Origin: Marinibacterium profundimaris
GTDB taxonomy: Bacteria; Pseudomonadota; Alphaproteobacteria; Rhodobacterales; Rhodobacteraceae
Assembly (NCBI RefSeq): GCF_002210095.1
Contig: NZ_AQQR01000027.1
Coordinates: 1 to 49,886 of the forward strand
Length of the DNA stretch: 49,886 nt
Direction of reading: 5' to 3'
Under the pieces are notes generated by a model that was given only the letters and a program-made list of their open reading frames with translations, was not told where the DNA came from and searched no databases. A program made the position numbers and the translations under genes. This document shows, piece by piece, positions 23,820-32,257 of the stretch (its first letter is position 1; each line of letters starts with the position of its first letter).

Positions 23820-25775
23820 TCATCCATGCTCCGCAATTATCGTCCTAGTCGTTTGAACGGCGGATTCCAGCGCCGCCCGGTTAGCACCCCTGATCCCCAA
23901 TCCCTCGACATCAAGTGACAGCTGACCCTGGCCACCACCTGTCGCAGCAGCCCGAGCCGCTCGGCTGCGGGCTTTCCCTGAACTCCCTGGATTAGTCGTC
24001 TTTGCGCTCGGCGCATTCGCGCCGACGTCCCGCGCGACATTTGCCGCCCGCATCTCTTGCAGTTTCTGTTTCAGCCTCTCCACCGTCTCGCGGGTCTCGG
24101 TCATCTGCCGATCCCGCCGCAGGCCGTCCTCGTCCGGATACGGGAAACTCCCCGATTGACCGGCGTGCAGAACCTTCAACACTGGGTCCTCGAAATACTT
24201 CACCCTTCTTGCCCGGATCGGCATCTGCGCGTCGATCACGAGGATGACCTCGTCGAGGTCCATGCGCCGGGCTTCATCCTCTGTCAGAAGCGGGGTGTCC
24301 TCTGTCCTCTCCGAAACGCTGCGCCCCTCAAACGGATTGCGTCCAACAGCGCGGGAGCGGGTCACCACACGCTTGGTGGTCTTGCCGACGGCCTGGCTCA
24401 ACTCCTCGATTGTCTTCTGCTCGGACGGTGTGAGGTAGAGCTTCACGCCGGCGCCGCCCTGAAGCGACCGGCGGGTGTTCTCACCATAGATCTCGTCCAG
24501 CGCCGGAATGGTCTGGGTGACAATGGCGAGGTTGCCGCCGAAGGAGCGCAGCGTCTTGATGCTCTCGGCGACGATCGGCATTTTGCCGAGCCGGTCGAAC
24601 TCGTCGAGCAAGATCATGACCGGCCAGGGCTCGTCATCGCCGGGTTCCCGCGCCTGCAGCGAGGCAATCAGGTCCGAAAAGAAGAGGCGGATCAGCGGGG
24701 CAAGCGGGCGGATCATCTCGGATTCGACCACAAGATAGATCGCATGTGGGCGGCGGCGGATATCCCGGAATGAGAAGTCAGAGGTCGCGGTGGCCGCGTC
24801 AATCGCGCGGTTGTCCCAAGTGTCGAGACCCGATGTCATCAGGAGGGAGAGGTAGGAAGTGAGGGTGTCGTTGTTGGTCGATGCCATACGCTCGAAGATC
24901 AGTCTGGCCGACTTGTTCTTCACCTCCTGCGAACGCTTCAGGTATTCCTTCTGCTTGTCGCCCCCCGAGGCTGTGATGCGATAGATCTCGCCGATGGTCG
25001 GCACGCCGCGCTCGAATGCCAGAAGACCGGCCGCTACGAAGAGGTCGATACCCCCGGCTAAAAGCCCACTCAGCTTTTCATTGTCGGTCTGCAGGAAGAG
25101 CTTGGCAGTGAGTTTCAGCTCCATCTGCTGCCGGTCGGGGTTGGTCATGGCAGCAATGCGCGCCAGCGGATTATAGCGATGTGTCGGTCGGTCCCAGTCG
25201 GTCGGCGCGAAGCGGAAAACCTTGTCCCCCATGCTGGCGCGGAAGCGCGAGGTCTCGCGGAAGTTCTCGCCTTTCACGTCGAGCACCACGGCCGAGCCCT
25301 TGTAGGTCAGAAGGTTCGGGATCACGAACCCCACGCCCTTGCCCCGGCCTGTAGGCGCCACGATCAGCGCGTGGGGGAAGGTTTTTGAGACAAGGAACGG
25401 GCGCTTGGAATTCGGGGAGCCGAGCTTGCCCAGAAGGAAGCCGCCGCCGGGCTTGGCAAAGAAACCGTTCCTCTTAATCTCGCTGCGAGTCTGCCAATGC
25501 GTCGTCCCGAAGCGGGTCAATGCATCCCCCAGAAGCGTGACGCTCAGCATCAGCGATGCCAGGCCGAAGCCGCCAAGGATGAGGTTCACCCAGAGGAAGT
25601 CTTTTGGTGCGGACTGAGACAGACCCCGATATTCGCGGGCAAGCAGGGTGACGTCGAAACGCGTGGGAGAAAGCCCATAGCGGAACATGACAAAGCCGGT
25701 CGCCACGACATAGCCCATGGCGAGACCGACCAGCACGAGGCTCAACACTCCTAAGGCAATCTTGCCTTTATCCAT
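23820..25775 (-). CDS. virD4: VirD4/TraG-family type IV coupling protein
   Basis: A 651-residue coupling ATPase that delivers the relaxase-DNA complex to the VirB channel. Two N-terminal transmembrane segments (about residues 5-28 and 48-70) precede the P-loop domain: Walker A APTGRGKG (about 138-145) and Walker B VMILLDEFDRLGKM (about 385-398). The C-terminal region has a low-complexity linker and ends TTRTIIAEHG. The start at 25775 follows AAGGGGAT and overlaps the virD2 end by 8 bases; a longer frame from 25877 lies inside virD2 and is rejected. Confidence 0.93.
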   Translation of the reverse strand: MDKGKIALGVLSLVLVGLAMGYVVATGFVMFRYGLSPTRFDVTLLAREYRGLSQSAPKDFLWVNLILGGFGLASLMLSVTLLGDALTRFGTTHWQTRSEIKRNGFFAKPGGGFLLGKLGSPNSKRPFLVSKTFPHALIVAPTGRGKGVGFVIPNLLTYKGSAVVLDVKGENFRETSRFRASMGDKVFRFAPTDWDRPTHRYNPLARIAAMTNPDRQQMELKLTAKLFLQTDNEKLSGLLAGGIDLFVAAGLLAFERGVPTIGEIYRITASGGDKQKEYLKRSQEVKNKSARLIFERMASTNNDTLTSYLSLLMTSGLDTWDNRAIDAATATSDFSFRDIRRRPHAIYLVVESEMIRPLAPLIRLFFSDLIASLQAREPGDDEPWPVMILLDEFDRLGKMPIVAESIKTLRSFGGNLAIVTQTIPALDEIYGENTRRSLQGGAGVKLYLTPSEQKTIEELSQAVGKTTKRVVTRSRAVGRNPFEGRSVSERTEDTPLLTEDEARRMDLDEVILVIDAQMPIRARRVKYFEDPVLKVLHAGQSGSFPYPDEDGLRRDRQMTETRETVERLKQKLQEMRAANVARDVGANAPSAKTTNPGSSGKARSRAARAAATGGGQGQLSLDVEGLGIRGANRAALESAVQTTRTIIAEHG

Positions 25776-28116
25776 GGGTGATCCCCTTCTCACCATGTGC
25801 CGCGGCGTGGCGCGCGCGCTGCGCCTCGATCTGCTCTTCGGCCAGAGCATCGAGAACGCGCTCCATGGCCAGGCCATGCGCGGTGACCTCGCTGCTTTGA
25901 AGATAGGTCTTGGCGAGTTCCAGCTGGCGCAGCGGATCCTCGGTGAATTTGTCCAGGACGTCCGCGTTACCGGCCCGCAGCGCGTCGATTGCGTCGGAGC
26001 TTAGTCGCTCGTTTATCTGCCGGACGATGTCCTGCTGCTCTGCCTCGGAGAGCGGGCCCTCGACGTCGGCGTTTCGCACAAAGGCCATGACGGTTGGCGC
26101 TGTCTCTTCCAGATACCGGCGCTCGGCGTAGTCTTGTCGCGCGTGGTCCTCGATCTCGAAACTGCGCTCGCTGATATAGGCACGCGACGCGCCAAGCGAA
26201 CGAAGGTGATTGATTTCGTCCTGGACGGCCTGCCCGAACTCGTCATCCGGCATCTCCGTGCGATAGCGGGCGAGGGTGCGGAGCTCTTCGGTAATCGGAC
26301 CGAGATGATCCGAAGGATCCCGCAAGGCGAGGTCCATGTCGCCAGCATGAAGCGTGCGGTCCTGCGCCGATACCGCATATTGCGGCGGCATTCGACTGTC
26401 AGTCATCTGTTGCCAAGCCATCGAGGCCAATTCGGCATGTTGCGGAGATCTCTGCGCATAGGCGTCGAACGCGACGCGGGCCTCTTCAACCTCCACGGCG
26501 CCGGACCGCCGGACCGACGGGTCGTCGGAGAACGGATGATCGAAATCCGTCCGACGGAACTGCGCCACCAGCGCCCTGAACGCCTGCCGCTCCGATGGGG
26601 CAAAAATGTCGGGCCCGTCTTGCGCGAGATCACCCCCAGGTGCCGCCAACCGCTCGCCGAGCGCTGGCTCAGCGTTGTCCACCTCGTCGATCTCGGTTGG
26701 CGCGCGAAGGACGCGTACGTCGGTCAGGACATCGCCCAACCGAACATGCACGGCTTCCAGTCGGTCGAGCGCTTCTTCCCGGTCCGCAGATTTCTCCAGA
26801 TCGAGGTCGCTCGCTTTGGCAATCCCCTGCAGATCCTGTGCCAGCCACTGGCGTTCCAGTACGGCATTGCCTGCCCCTTCCCGCAGGCGCGCGGCCACAG
26901 CCTCGGCATCGATGCCCGTGCCTTGCAACGCCTCGGCCAGCTTTGGTGCCACCTCTCCATCGTCAAGACGCGCGAGGTGATCTTCACTTAAGTTCGGCCT
27001 TGCATAGATGCCGTCCCGGGACGGGGCATCGATCAGGGCGGCGGAGCGATCCCCGAGCGGGTTCAAATGCGCGACCGAGGCCAGAACGTCGGTCAGCTTG
27101 CGCTCGATCACCGGCCTCTCGGCCGCCGGCGCCCTGTCGATCGCCGCCTCGATCTGGCGAATGTTCTGAGAAAACTCGGTGATCAGCGTGTCGAACGCTG
27201 CTTCGTCTTGGGACATGTAGATGGCTCCGTCAGATTGAATCTGACCGCCACTGGCAAGGATGGTGCTGGCCCGCTCGAGCGCTTCGGCCACGTCGTCGAA
27301 ATTCGAACGTGACGCCTCCGCCGCGAGCCCACGGTAGATCAACGCCTTGTGCCTGACGGTTTCCAGAGCGGCCCCCAGGTCAGCGCCGGTTCTCTGGCGC
27401 TCAACTGGGGGACGACCTTCGTCGCGAGCCTTGTAGATTTCGAAGGTCTCGGCGGCGTAGGTCGTGACGCCGCGATCCAGACGACGCGTCGCCTCGAGGC
27501 GGATCCCATGAACTTGGGCCGCCTCGACCATCGCCTCGCGAAAGGCGTCGTAGTTGAAGTGATGATCCTTCCCGAGAAAGAACATTTCGCCATCCTTGCT
27601 GCGGCGGTTCAGAACGATATGCGCATGTGGATGCGCGCGATCTTGGTGTATTGCAGCAATATAGTCGAATTGCGACCCCTCACCTTGAAAGAACTTCTCG
27701 CAGACCGCCTGGGTGATATCGCGCACCTCTTCACCCCTGGTCCCAACCGGGAATGCCATCAGCAGATGCGACGTATGGCCAAGCTTGGGGCTGTAGCGCT
27801 CGTTCCACTGGTTCTCGAACCGCCGCGCCACGCGGTTGATCTCGGCTTCCGAGAGCTGCTTCTTCCCGTCATGGGTGCCGCGGCTGTCGAGGATATGGGT
27901 CGACTTCGTCGTGAGATATGTGAGCTGCGCCCGTAACTGCACCCCGGTGTGGCAGCCCCCTTTCGAGATAGCCTTGAAGATCGCTGGCGAATAGCCGCGC
28001 GCGGCCCGAACCATCTGCGCGCCCTTGGAAAGCCCCTGCCAGGATCCCGAAACCCGGCTCCAGCCTCGGTCAAATAGCGCCGGGTCGATGCCACGGACCC
28101 GGTCACTCCGCGCCAT
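25768..28116 (-). CDS. virD2: VirD2-like relaxase
   Basis: A 782-residue MOBP-class relaxase that would nick oriT and pilot the strand to the recipient. The relaxase domain covers about residues 40-215. Catalytic Tyr67 lies in AQLTYLTTK, matching Tyr29 of Ti-plasmid VirD2 (QLEYLSRK). The metal-binding His triad is HQDRAHPHAHIVLNRR (about 152-167), nearly identical to the VirD2 DRDHPHLHVVVNRR. LEATRRLDRGV follows. The C-terminal 500 residues are acidic, helical and unlike VirD2. The start at 28116 has GAGAGGG 6 bases upstream and overlaps the virD1/mobC end by 14 bases. Confidence 0.92.
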   Translation of the reverse strand: MARSDRVRGIDPALFDRGWSRVSGSWQGLSKGAQMVRAARGYSPAIFKAISKGGCHTGVQLRAQLTYLTTKSTHILDSRGTHDGKKQLSEAEINRVARRFENQWNERYSPKLGHTSHLLMAFPVGTRGEEVRDITQAVCEKFFQGEGSQFDYIAAIHQDRAHPHAHIVLNRRSKDGEMFFLGKDHHFNYDAFREAMVEAAQVHGIRLEATRRLDRGVTTYAAETFEIYKARDEGRPPVERQRTGADLGAALETVRHKALIYRGLAAEASRSNFDDVAEALERASTILASGGQIQSDGAIYMSQDEAAFDTLITEFSQNIRQIEAAIDRAPAAERPVIERKLTDVLASVAHLNPLGDRSAALIDAPSRDGIYARPNLSEDHLARLDDGEVAPKLAEALQGTGIDAEAVAARLREGAGNAVLERQWLAQDLQGIAKASDLDLEKSADREEALDRLEAVHVRLGDVLTDVRVLRAPTEIDEVDNAEPALGERLAAPGGDLAQDGPDIFAPSERQAFRALVAQFRRTDFDHPFSDDPSVRRSGAVEVEEARVAFDAYAQRSPQHAELASMAWQQMTDSRMPPQYAVSAQDRTLHAGDMDLALRDPSDHLGPITEELRTLARYRTEMPDDEFGQAVQDEINHLRSLGASRAYISERSFEIEDHARQDYAERRYLEETAPTVMAFVRNADVEGPLSEAEQQDIVRQINERLSSDAIDALRAGNADVLDKFTEDPLRQLELAKTYLQSSEVTAHGLAMERVLDALAEEQIEAQRARHAAAHGEKGITHG

Positions 28117-28690
28117 TCTCATCCCTCTCGGCGAGGCCCGCCAGGGCAGAGCTGATCTCAAGGTCCAGCAGGCTGCGCCGCGCACGCGACATCTCCTGGA
28201 CCTGGTCGGCCAGATCGAAGACCAGACCTGCAAGGGCGCGGACGTCACGGTGACTTGAGGCCGGGTAGGACAGTCTCTCGCCCCGCACCTTGGCCTCGTT
28301 CAGACGTCGCGCGATCTGGTTCACGTTGTTGCCGACCCGGTTGAGCGCGGCGCCAAGGCTGCGCAACTCGTCACACATCTCGTCGTCGGGCAGGAAGACA
28401 CCTTCGGCCGCCAGCATCAGGCGGCGCATGGCATCCGAGCGGTGCGCAATCCCGCGCCGCGACAGCGCCGCGTCGAACCGGCGCAGGTCGTCGTCCGAGA
28501 CCCGGATCCCCACAACCCGCGAACGGCTGCCATTCGCTGTCTGACGCTCACCCCAGTGGTTCACCACGTTGTAGATCGTCTTAAGGCTAACATCGTAATG
28601 GGCGGCCAACGACGCCGCGGAGGCGCCGTTCCGGCGGTCCTGGGCGATGGTCGATTTCTCGATCTCTGACAGTCTACGACGACGGGGCAT
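28103..28690 (-). CDS. virD1: VirD1/MobC-like relaxosome accessory protein
   Basis: A 195-residue DNA-binding protein. The N-terminus holds a helix-turn-helix (about residues 8-42, ASAASLAAHYDVSLKTIYNV). A ribbon-helix-helix-like part follows (about 55-90), then the MobC signature LGAALNRVGNNVNQIARRLN (about 122-141). It would bind oriT and open it for the relaxase. The start at 28690 (MPRRRRLSEIEK) has a weak ribosome site; the longer frame to 28765 runs through the oriT repeats and is rejected. It sits directly next to the putative oriT. Confidence 0.82.
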   Translation of the reverse strand: MPRRRRLSEIEKSTIAQDRRNGASAASLAAHYDVSLKTIYNVVNHWGERQTANGSRSRVVGIRVSDDDLRRFDAALSRRGIAHRSDAMRRLMLAAEGVFLPDDEMCDELRSLGAALNRVGNNVNQIARRLNEAKVRGERLSYPASSHRDVRALAGLVFDLADQVQEMSRARRSLLDLEISSALAGLAERDENGAE

Positions 28691-28709
28691 TTTGAAGTTA
28701 ACGTTCCTA

Positions 28710-28810
28710 TTTCTTGCCAACTTCGTACAAGTCCGCCGACTCCCAACGCAAGTGGAGTCGGCCATAAGGGCTTGTACTCAATGTAGAAAATCGCCCTGCA
28801 GGGGCGATTT
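28710..28810. other. Putative oriT with nested inverted repeats
   Basis: Between virD1/mobC and virC1. An inner perfect 9-bp repeat, GCCGACTCC (28735-28743) and GGAGTCGGC (28754-28762), is enclosed by an outer 7-bp repeat, GTACAAG (28725-28731) and CTTGTAC (28771-28777). A third hairpin, AAATCGCCC-5-GGGCGATTT, covers 28788-28810. TTTCTTGCC at 28710-28718 resembles the IncP/VirD2 nick sequence TATCCTGCC in 7 of 9 positions. The place beside the relaxosome genes is right for oriT. The nick position is inference. Confidence 0.6.
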
Positions 28811-29242
28811 CCCGTCCTTAGTCAAATGGATCGCGCCTCGCGCTCATTGCACCACGCGATGCGGTCTCCGCATCGCGCATCGCGTCTTTCGCGCCCCGTC
28901 TCTTGCACCCCGCAAGACGGGTTTTGCCGCGTGCTGACCGTCTCGCGTCACCCGCAGAACGACATACGCGAGACTGCCTCCCGTCGTCTGGAGCGCGCTA
29001 TCCGTCACCTGCATTCCGTCCGCAGCACATCGCCAAGCGCATCCCGACATTTGGAGGGTGGGTGGTGCCCCGCGACGAATGCTGAAGGCGCCACGGCAGA
29101 CGTCGCACGGTCATTGCCAAACGCCGTCCGCAGCATGCCAGACGCGGGTCGCATCCCGACTTATGCTTGACCCCTCCGCCTCATGCGTTTAGCGACATTT
29201 TGGTATTATCGTTGCGATTCACTATTTTTGCGGAGGATCAGA
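28811..29242. repeat. Hairpin and direct-repeat array between oriT and virC1
   Basis: About 430 bases without a gene. Perfect or near-perfect inverted repeats: CGCGATGCGG-3-CCGCATCGCG (28855-28877); CCCGTCTCTTGC/GCAAGACGGG (28895-28921, two extra bases in one arm); GTCTCGCGT/ACGCGAGAC (28940-28974). A two-part module repeats directly: CCGTCCGCAGCA at 29016 and 29124, each followed by GCATCCCGAC at 29039 and 29151. This would suit binding sites for the VirC1 (ParA-like) or VirC2 proteins, like an overdrive or centromere. The last 60 bases are AT-rich and probably carry the virC promoter. Confidence 0.6.
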
Positions 29243-29962
29243 ATGCCGAACGAAAATCTTGTGGTGGTCGCAGCGATGGCCCGGAAAGGGGGCAGTGGAA
29301 AAACGACGCTTTCGCGCGCCTTGATCAGTGCCGCGATCGCCGCCGGACGCAGAGTGATGTTGATCGACACGGACAGCACGAGGGTACTCGGGGCCTGGCA
29401 TGCTCGGGCGGAAGCCGGTGGGCTGAGTTCGCCGCTTCTCTGCTCGGCCACCGTCGAAAGCGTGGCGGGTGTCGAAGATCAGATCGATCAGGTCTACATG
29501 GCAGGCACGGCAGACTTCATCTTTATCGATACCGCAGGGGTCGGTGCCGAATGGTCAGACGGCATCGCGGTGCTTGCGGACCACATCGTGACGCCCGTCA
29601 TGCTGTCGACGTCTGATTTCGATGTCGGCGCGCAGACGGCTGATTGGTTTGAGAAGCTGAAATCCCGTGTTGACGACCCCTCCAACCTTCCGCGCCACCA
29701 CGTCGTCCTCAACATGGTCGACCCGAAAACAACCCGTGCTGACGCCGCCCTGATTGAAGAAGCGCTCACCCGTTTTCCGGTGATAGAGACCGTCATGATG
29801 CGACGGAACACTTACAAGGAGATGGACCAGAAGGGGCTTCTCCACGCCTTGGCGCTGGAAAAGCAGTCCGATCCGAATCCTCTGATGCGTCCACATGTAC
29901 GTCATGTTGTCGAGGCGCTCGAGGAGGCGACGGACATCCTCAACAACATTCTTGCTGCGTGA
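29243..29962 (+). CDS. virC1: VirC1-like ParA-family ATPase
   Basis: A 239-residue Walker-type ATPase with deviant Walker A KGGSGKTT (about residues 15-22), MLIDTDS (about 39-45) and FIFIDTAGVG (about 92-101). ParA relatives position DNA; VirC1 of Agrobacterium brings relaxosomes to the cell pole and boosts transfer. The choice of VirC1 over plasmid ParA rests on the VirC2-like gene behind it, the divergent virD genes and the missing ParB. The start has CGGAGGA 6 bases upstream. It is followed by virC2 after 10 bases. Confidence 0.82.
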   Translation: MPNENLVVVAAMARKGGSGKTTLSRALISAAIAAGRRVMLIDTDSTRVLGAWHARAEAGGLSSPLLCSATVESVAGVEDQIDQVYMAGTADFIFIDTAGVGAEWSDGIAVLADHIVTPVMLSTSDFDVGAQTADWFEKLKSRVDDPSNLPRHHVVLNMVDPKTTRADAALIEEALTRFPVIETVMMRRNTYKEMDQKGLLHALALEKQSDPNPLMRPHVRHVVEALEEATDILNNILAA

Positions 29963-29972
29963 GGACAGTCGA

Positions 29973-30614
29973 TTGCGCAAGAAGATCCCGACCATCACCA
30001 GGCCCGACCCAGCCTACGCCGCCACCCTGCAACAGGGTGACCGCGAGATTCCCGGGAAGGAAGATGAGGCACAGGTCACAGCAACAAAGACAGGCACCCC
30101 AGCCGCTGACGTCGACGCTGATCGGCTCGAGTCAGAGCCTGTGCCGGAAGGTACCGTGGCGCCGCATCAAGTCACCGCGGAAAGCTCTGACCCGCATACC
30201 AGCCTGAGAACTCCCGTATCGGCACGCGCTTTGAGCCCGACCCGGAAGATCGACATCAGGGTCAACGCACTCGAACGACAGGAAGCAGCGCTCCAGACTT
30301 GTGGTGTTGAGCCAGCACATGTCGTGCGTGCCGCCCTGCGCCGTGCAGTCAAAGGCTGGCAACTGTCGCCGGTCTTTGCCCCAGTCGCGGAGGAGCGACG
30401 CACTCGCAACACACAGTGGCAGGCCCGGACATCTCTGGCAGTAGATGCGGCCAGCCTGGGTGTCCTCCTACGGGACCACGACCCCCTCGACGTCTTGAGT
30501 AAATGGGCTCTGATCCGCGGCCAGGTGGAACCACGCATATGGGGCGAGATCGACAAAATCTTGGAAGAAATTGCTGTTCGTGCTGCATCGCCGCATGAAC
30601 CGCACGCACCGTAA
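29973..30614 (+). CDS. virC2: VirC2-like DNA-binding protein
   Basis: A 213-residue protein starting at TTG (GAGGACA 5 bases upstream). The N-terminal half is polar and disordered. The C-terminal half (about 95-205) resembles the ribbon-helix-helix fold of VirC2: IDIRVNALERQEAALQTCGV, then HVVRAALRRAVKGW, and RTSLAVDAASLGVLLRDHDP-LDVLSKWAL, which parallels the VirC2 end QTSRMFPVALLEVARSHFDP-LGLETARAF. VirC2 binds overdrive DNA near the border repeats. Here it probably binds the repeat array upstream. The match is remote. Confidence 0.65.
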   Translation: MRKKIPTITRPDPAYAATLQQGDREIPGKEDEAQVTATKTGTPAADVDADRLESEPVPEGTVAPHQVTAESSDPHTSLRTPVSARALSPTRKIDIRVNALERQEAALQTCGVEPAHVVRAALRRAVKGWQLSPVFAPVAEERRTRNTQWQARTSLAVDAASLGVLLRDHDPLDVLSKWALIRGQVEPRIWGEIDKILEEIAVRAASPHEPHAP

Positions 30615-30645
30615 GATACCTATCTGAAAAGATAACTTGCATTTC

Positions 30646-30669
30646 GCCGGTGGATTTTCGCCCACCGGC
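30646..30669. terminator. Hairpin after virC2
   Basis: Perfect 8-bp inverted repeat GCCGGTGG-8-CCACCGGC, 32 bases after the virC2 stop. No T tract follows, so it may be a Rho-linked end or an RNA-stabilising hairpin. Confidence 0.45.
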
Positions 30670-30775
30670 AGAAGCTCGCCTTGCAGTTGCGGAAAGCGTG
30701 GCGCTAATGAGCGTCATAGGGAATTTCAGACCTCAGTGGTGACGAGTTACGAGGTCCATTTAGGAGGAACGCATT

Positions 30776-31015
30776 ATGAACACGAAGCCCCGCCTGACTG
30801 GCGAACCGATCATGCGCATCCTCTGCAAGACATCTGAAAATCTGGTCGGCTACCTTTACCAATGGAACAATGGCGACGTGCAGCCTGCCTGGTTCGACGG
30901 CGCGATGGCGGACGTTCGCTATGAACCATTCATTCAAGCGACGGAACAGAACCCAGTCGATCCGAAGACCCCCAGACCGCGTCAGCAAGATCTGACGCAC
31001 CTTGAAAAGGCCTAG
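30776..31015 (+). CDS. Small protein of unknown function
   Basis: A 79-residue protein (MNTKPRLTGEPIMRILCKTS...) with a strong ribosome binding site, TAGGAGGA, 8 bases before ATG. The core KTSENLVGYLYQWNNGDVQPAW-like part looks like a small beta-rich domain, while the tail is polar with prolines. No family recognised. It lies between virC2 and the Fic gene in the same direction. Confidence 0.55.
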   Translation: MNTKPRLTGEPIMRILCKTSENLVGYLYQWNNGDVQPAWFDGAMADVRYEPFIQATEQNPVDPKTPRPRQQDLTHLEKA

Positions 31016-31106
31016 CTCAAGGCATCGCGTTGGTTTGTGGGTCATCCCATCCCGCAGGTCCTTTGAGCGATAGAGTTGACTTCTATGCCTCAGAAGTGAT
31101 CTAAAT

Positions 31107-31137
31107 ATGAGTTATAGAAAGGATGTCTATAACTCAT
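31107..31137 (+). promoter_or_regulatory. Perfect 12-bp inverted repeat over the Fic ribosome binding site and start codon
   Basis: ATGAGTTATAGA (31107-31118), loop AAGGATG holding the ribosome binding site, then TCTATAACTCAT (31126-31137), whose last two bases are the first two of the fic ATG. A possible promoter, TTGACT (31076-31081) and TCTAAA (31100-31105), lies just upstream. It can act as a DNA operator, perhaps for the Fic protein's own C-terminal helix-turn-helix, or as an RNA hairpin limiting translation. Confidence 0.6.
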
Positions 31138-32257
31138 GGCTTGGAACTGGACGCTGCCCGATTGGCCGGATTTCACGTATGACGCCTCCGCTCTGGAGCC
31201 GTTCGAGCAGATGTTTCTGCTGTCGTCCGGTGAAATCCTCGGCGCGGTCCATCATGTCAGCCAGCCGGAGCGCGAGCAACTCCGCATCGAACTGCTCAGC
31301 GAGGAAGCGATGCAGACGAGCGCCATCGAGGGTGAAATCCTCGACCGGCTCAGTGTCCAGTCTTCGCTTCGCCGCCATCTAGGCCTCGATCCAGACAGCT
31401 ACCCTGCCAAACCGCGCGAACAGGGCGTCGCGGAAATGATGGTGGACGTCTATTCCAGCTTTGCAGAAAAGCTAAGCCACGAAACGCTGTACCGCTGGCA
31501 TCGGATGCTCCTGTCCCATGACCGCCGGTTGGAAACCATCGGGGCCTACCGACAACACGCCGAGGCGATGCAAATCGTTTCCGGCCGTCTCGACCGGCCG
31601 ACGATCCATTTCGAAGCGCCGCCTTCAGAGCGGGTCATGCCTGAGATGGAGCGATACGCGGATTGGTTCAACAAGACCGGGCCGGGGGGAGCAGAGCCGC
31701 TTCCAGCGCTGACGCGCGCAGGGCTAAGCCACCTCTATTTCGAGAGCATCCACCCATTCGAAGACGGCAACGGCCGCTTGGGTCGCGCCCTCGCTGAAAA
31801 GTCGCTGGCGCAGAACATTGGCCAGCCGACCCTCATCTCGCTCGCCTTCACCATCGAGAAGGAGCGCAAGGCATACTACGACCAGCTCGAGCAGCATCAA
31901 AAAACGCTCGACGTGACCGATTGGCTCGTCTGGTTCGCGGAAGTTGTCTTGAAGGCCCAACAGGCAACACTCGACCGCGTCGGCTTCTTCATCAGCAAGG
32001 CACACTTCTACGATCGTCACAGAGACCACTTGAACGAACGCCAGGCCAAGGCCATCGCTCGAATGTTTCGGGAAGGCCCTGGCGGTTTCGAAGGCGGCCT
32101 CAGCGCCGACAACTATCTCAAGATCACCGGAACTTCACGCGCAACGGCGACCCGCGATCTGCAGGATCTGGTCGAGAAGGGTGCGCTCAACCGAACCGGT
32201 GAGCGACGCCATACGAGATACTGGTTGAACCTAGACCATATGGAGCAGCGCAAGTGA
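31136..32257 (+). CDS. Fic-family protein with N-terminal inhibitory motif and C-terminal HTH
   Basis: A 373-residue Fic protein. The catalytic motif HPFEDGNGRLGR starts at His206 and is complete, so AMP transfer (or another nucleotide-based modification) is expected. The N-terminal inhibitory motif TSAIEG (residues 61-66) fits the [S/T]xxxE[G/N] rule, so the enzyme is self-inhibited. The C-terminus (about 320-365, YLKITGTSRATATRDLQDLVEKGAL) is a winged helix-turn-helix, probably for DNA binding and autoregulation. Full-length Fic proteins of this kind (Fic/DUF4172-like) are common on mobile elements and often act as toxin-like or regulatory proteins. Target unknown. Confidence 0.88.
   Translation: MAWNWTLPDWPDFTYDASALEPFEQMFLLSSGEILGAVHHVSQPEREQLRIELLSEEAMQTSAIEGEILDRLSVQSSLRRHLGLDPDSYPAKPREQGVAEMMVDVYSSFAEKLSHETLYRWHRMLLSHDRRLETIGAYRQHAEAMQIVSGRLDRPTIHFEAPPSERVMPEMERYADWFNKTGPGGAEPLPALTRAGLSHLYFESIHPFEDGNGRLGRALAEKSLAQNIGQPTLISLAFTIEKERKAYYDQLEQHQKTLDVTDWLVWFAEVVLKAQQATLDRVGFFISKAHFYDRHRDHLNERQAKAIARMFREGPGGFEGGLSADNYLKITGTSRATATRDLQDLVEKGALNRTGERRHTRYWLNLDHMEQRK

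Noticed and set aside
23648-23848. A small plus-strand frame between the SDR and virD4 genes.
   Set aside because: No start signal, overlaps the end of virD4, and the product is Arg/Ser-rich without features.
29243-29962. The ATPase as a plasmid-partition ParA.
   Set aside because: No parB follows, and the next gene resembles virC2; the divergent virD genes also favour VirC1. ParA-like function is not excluded.
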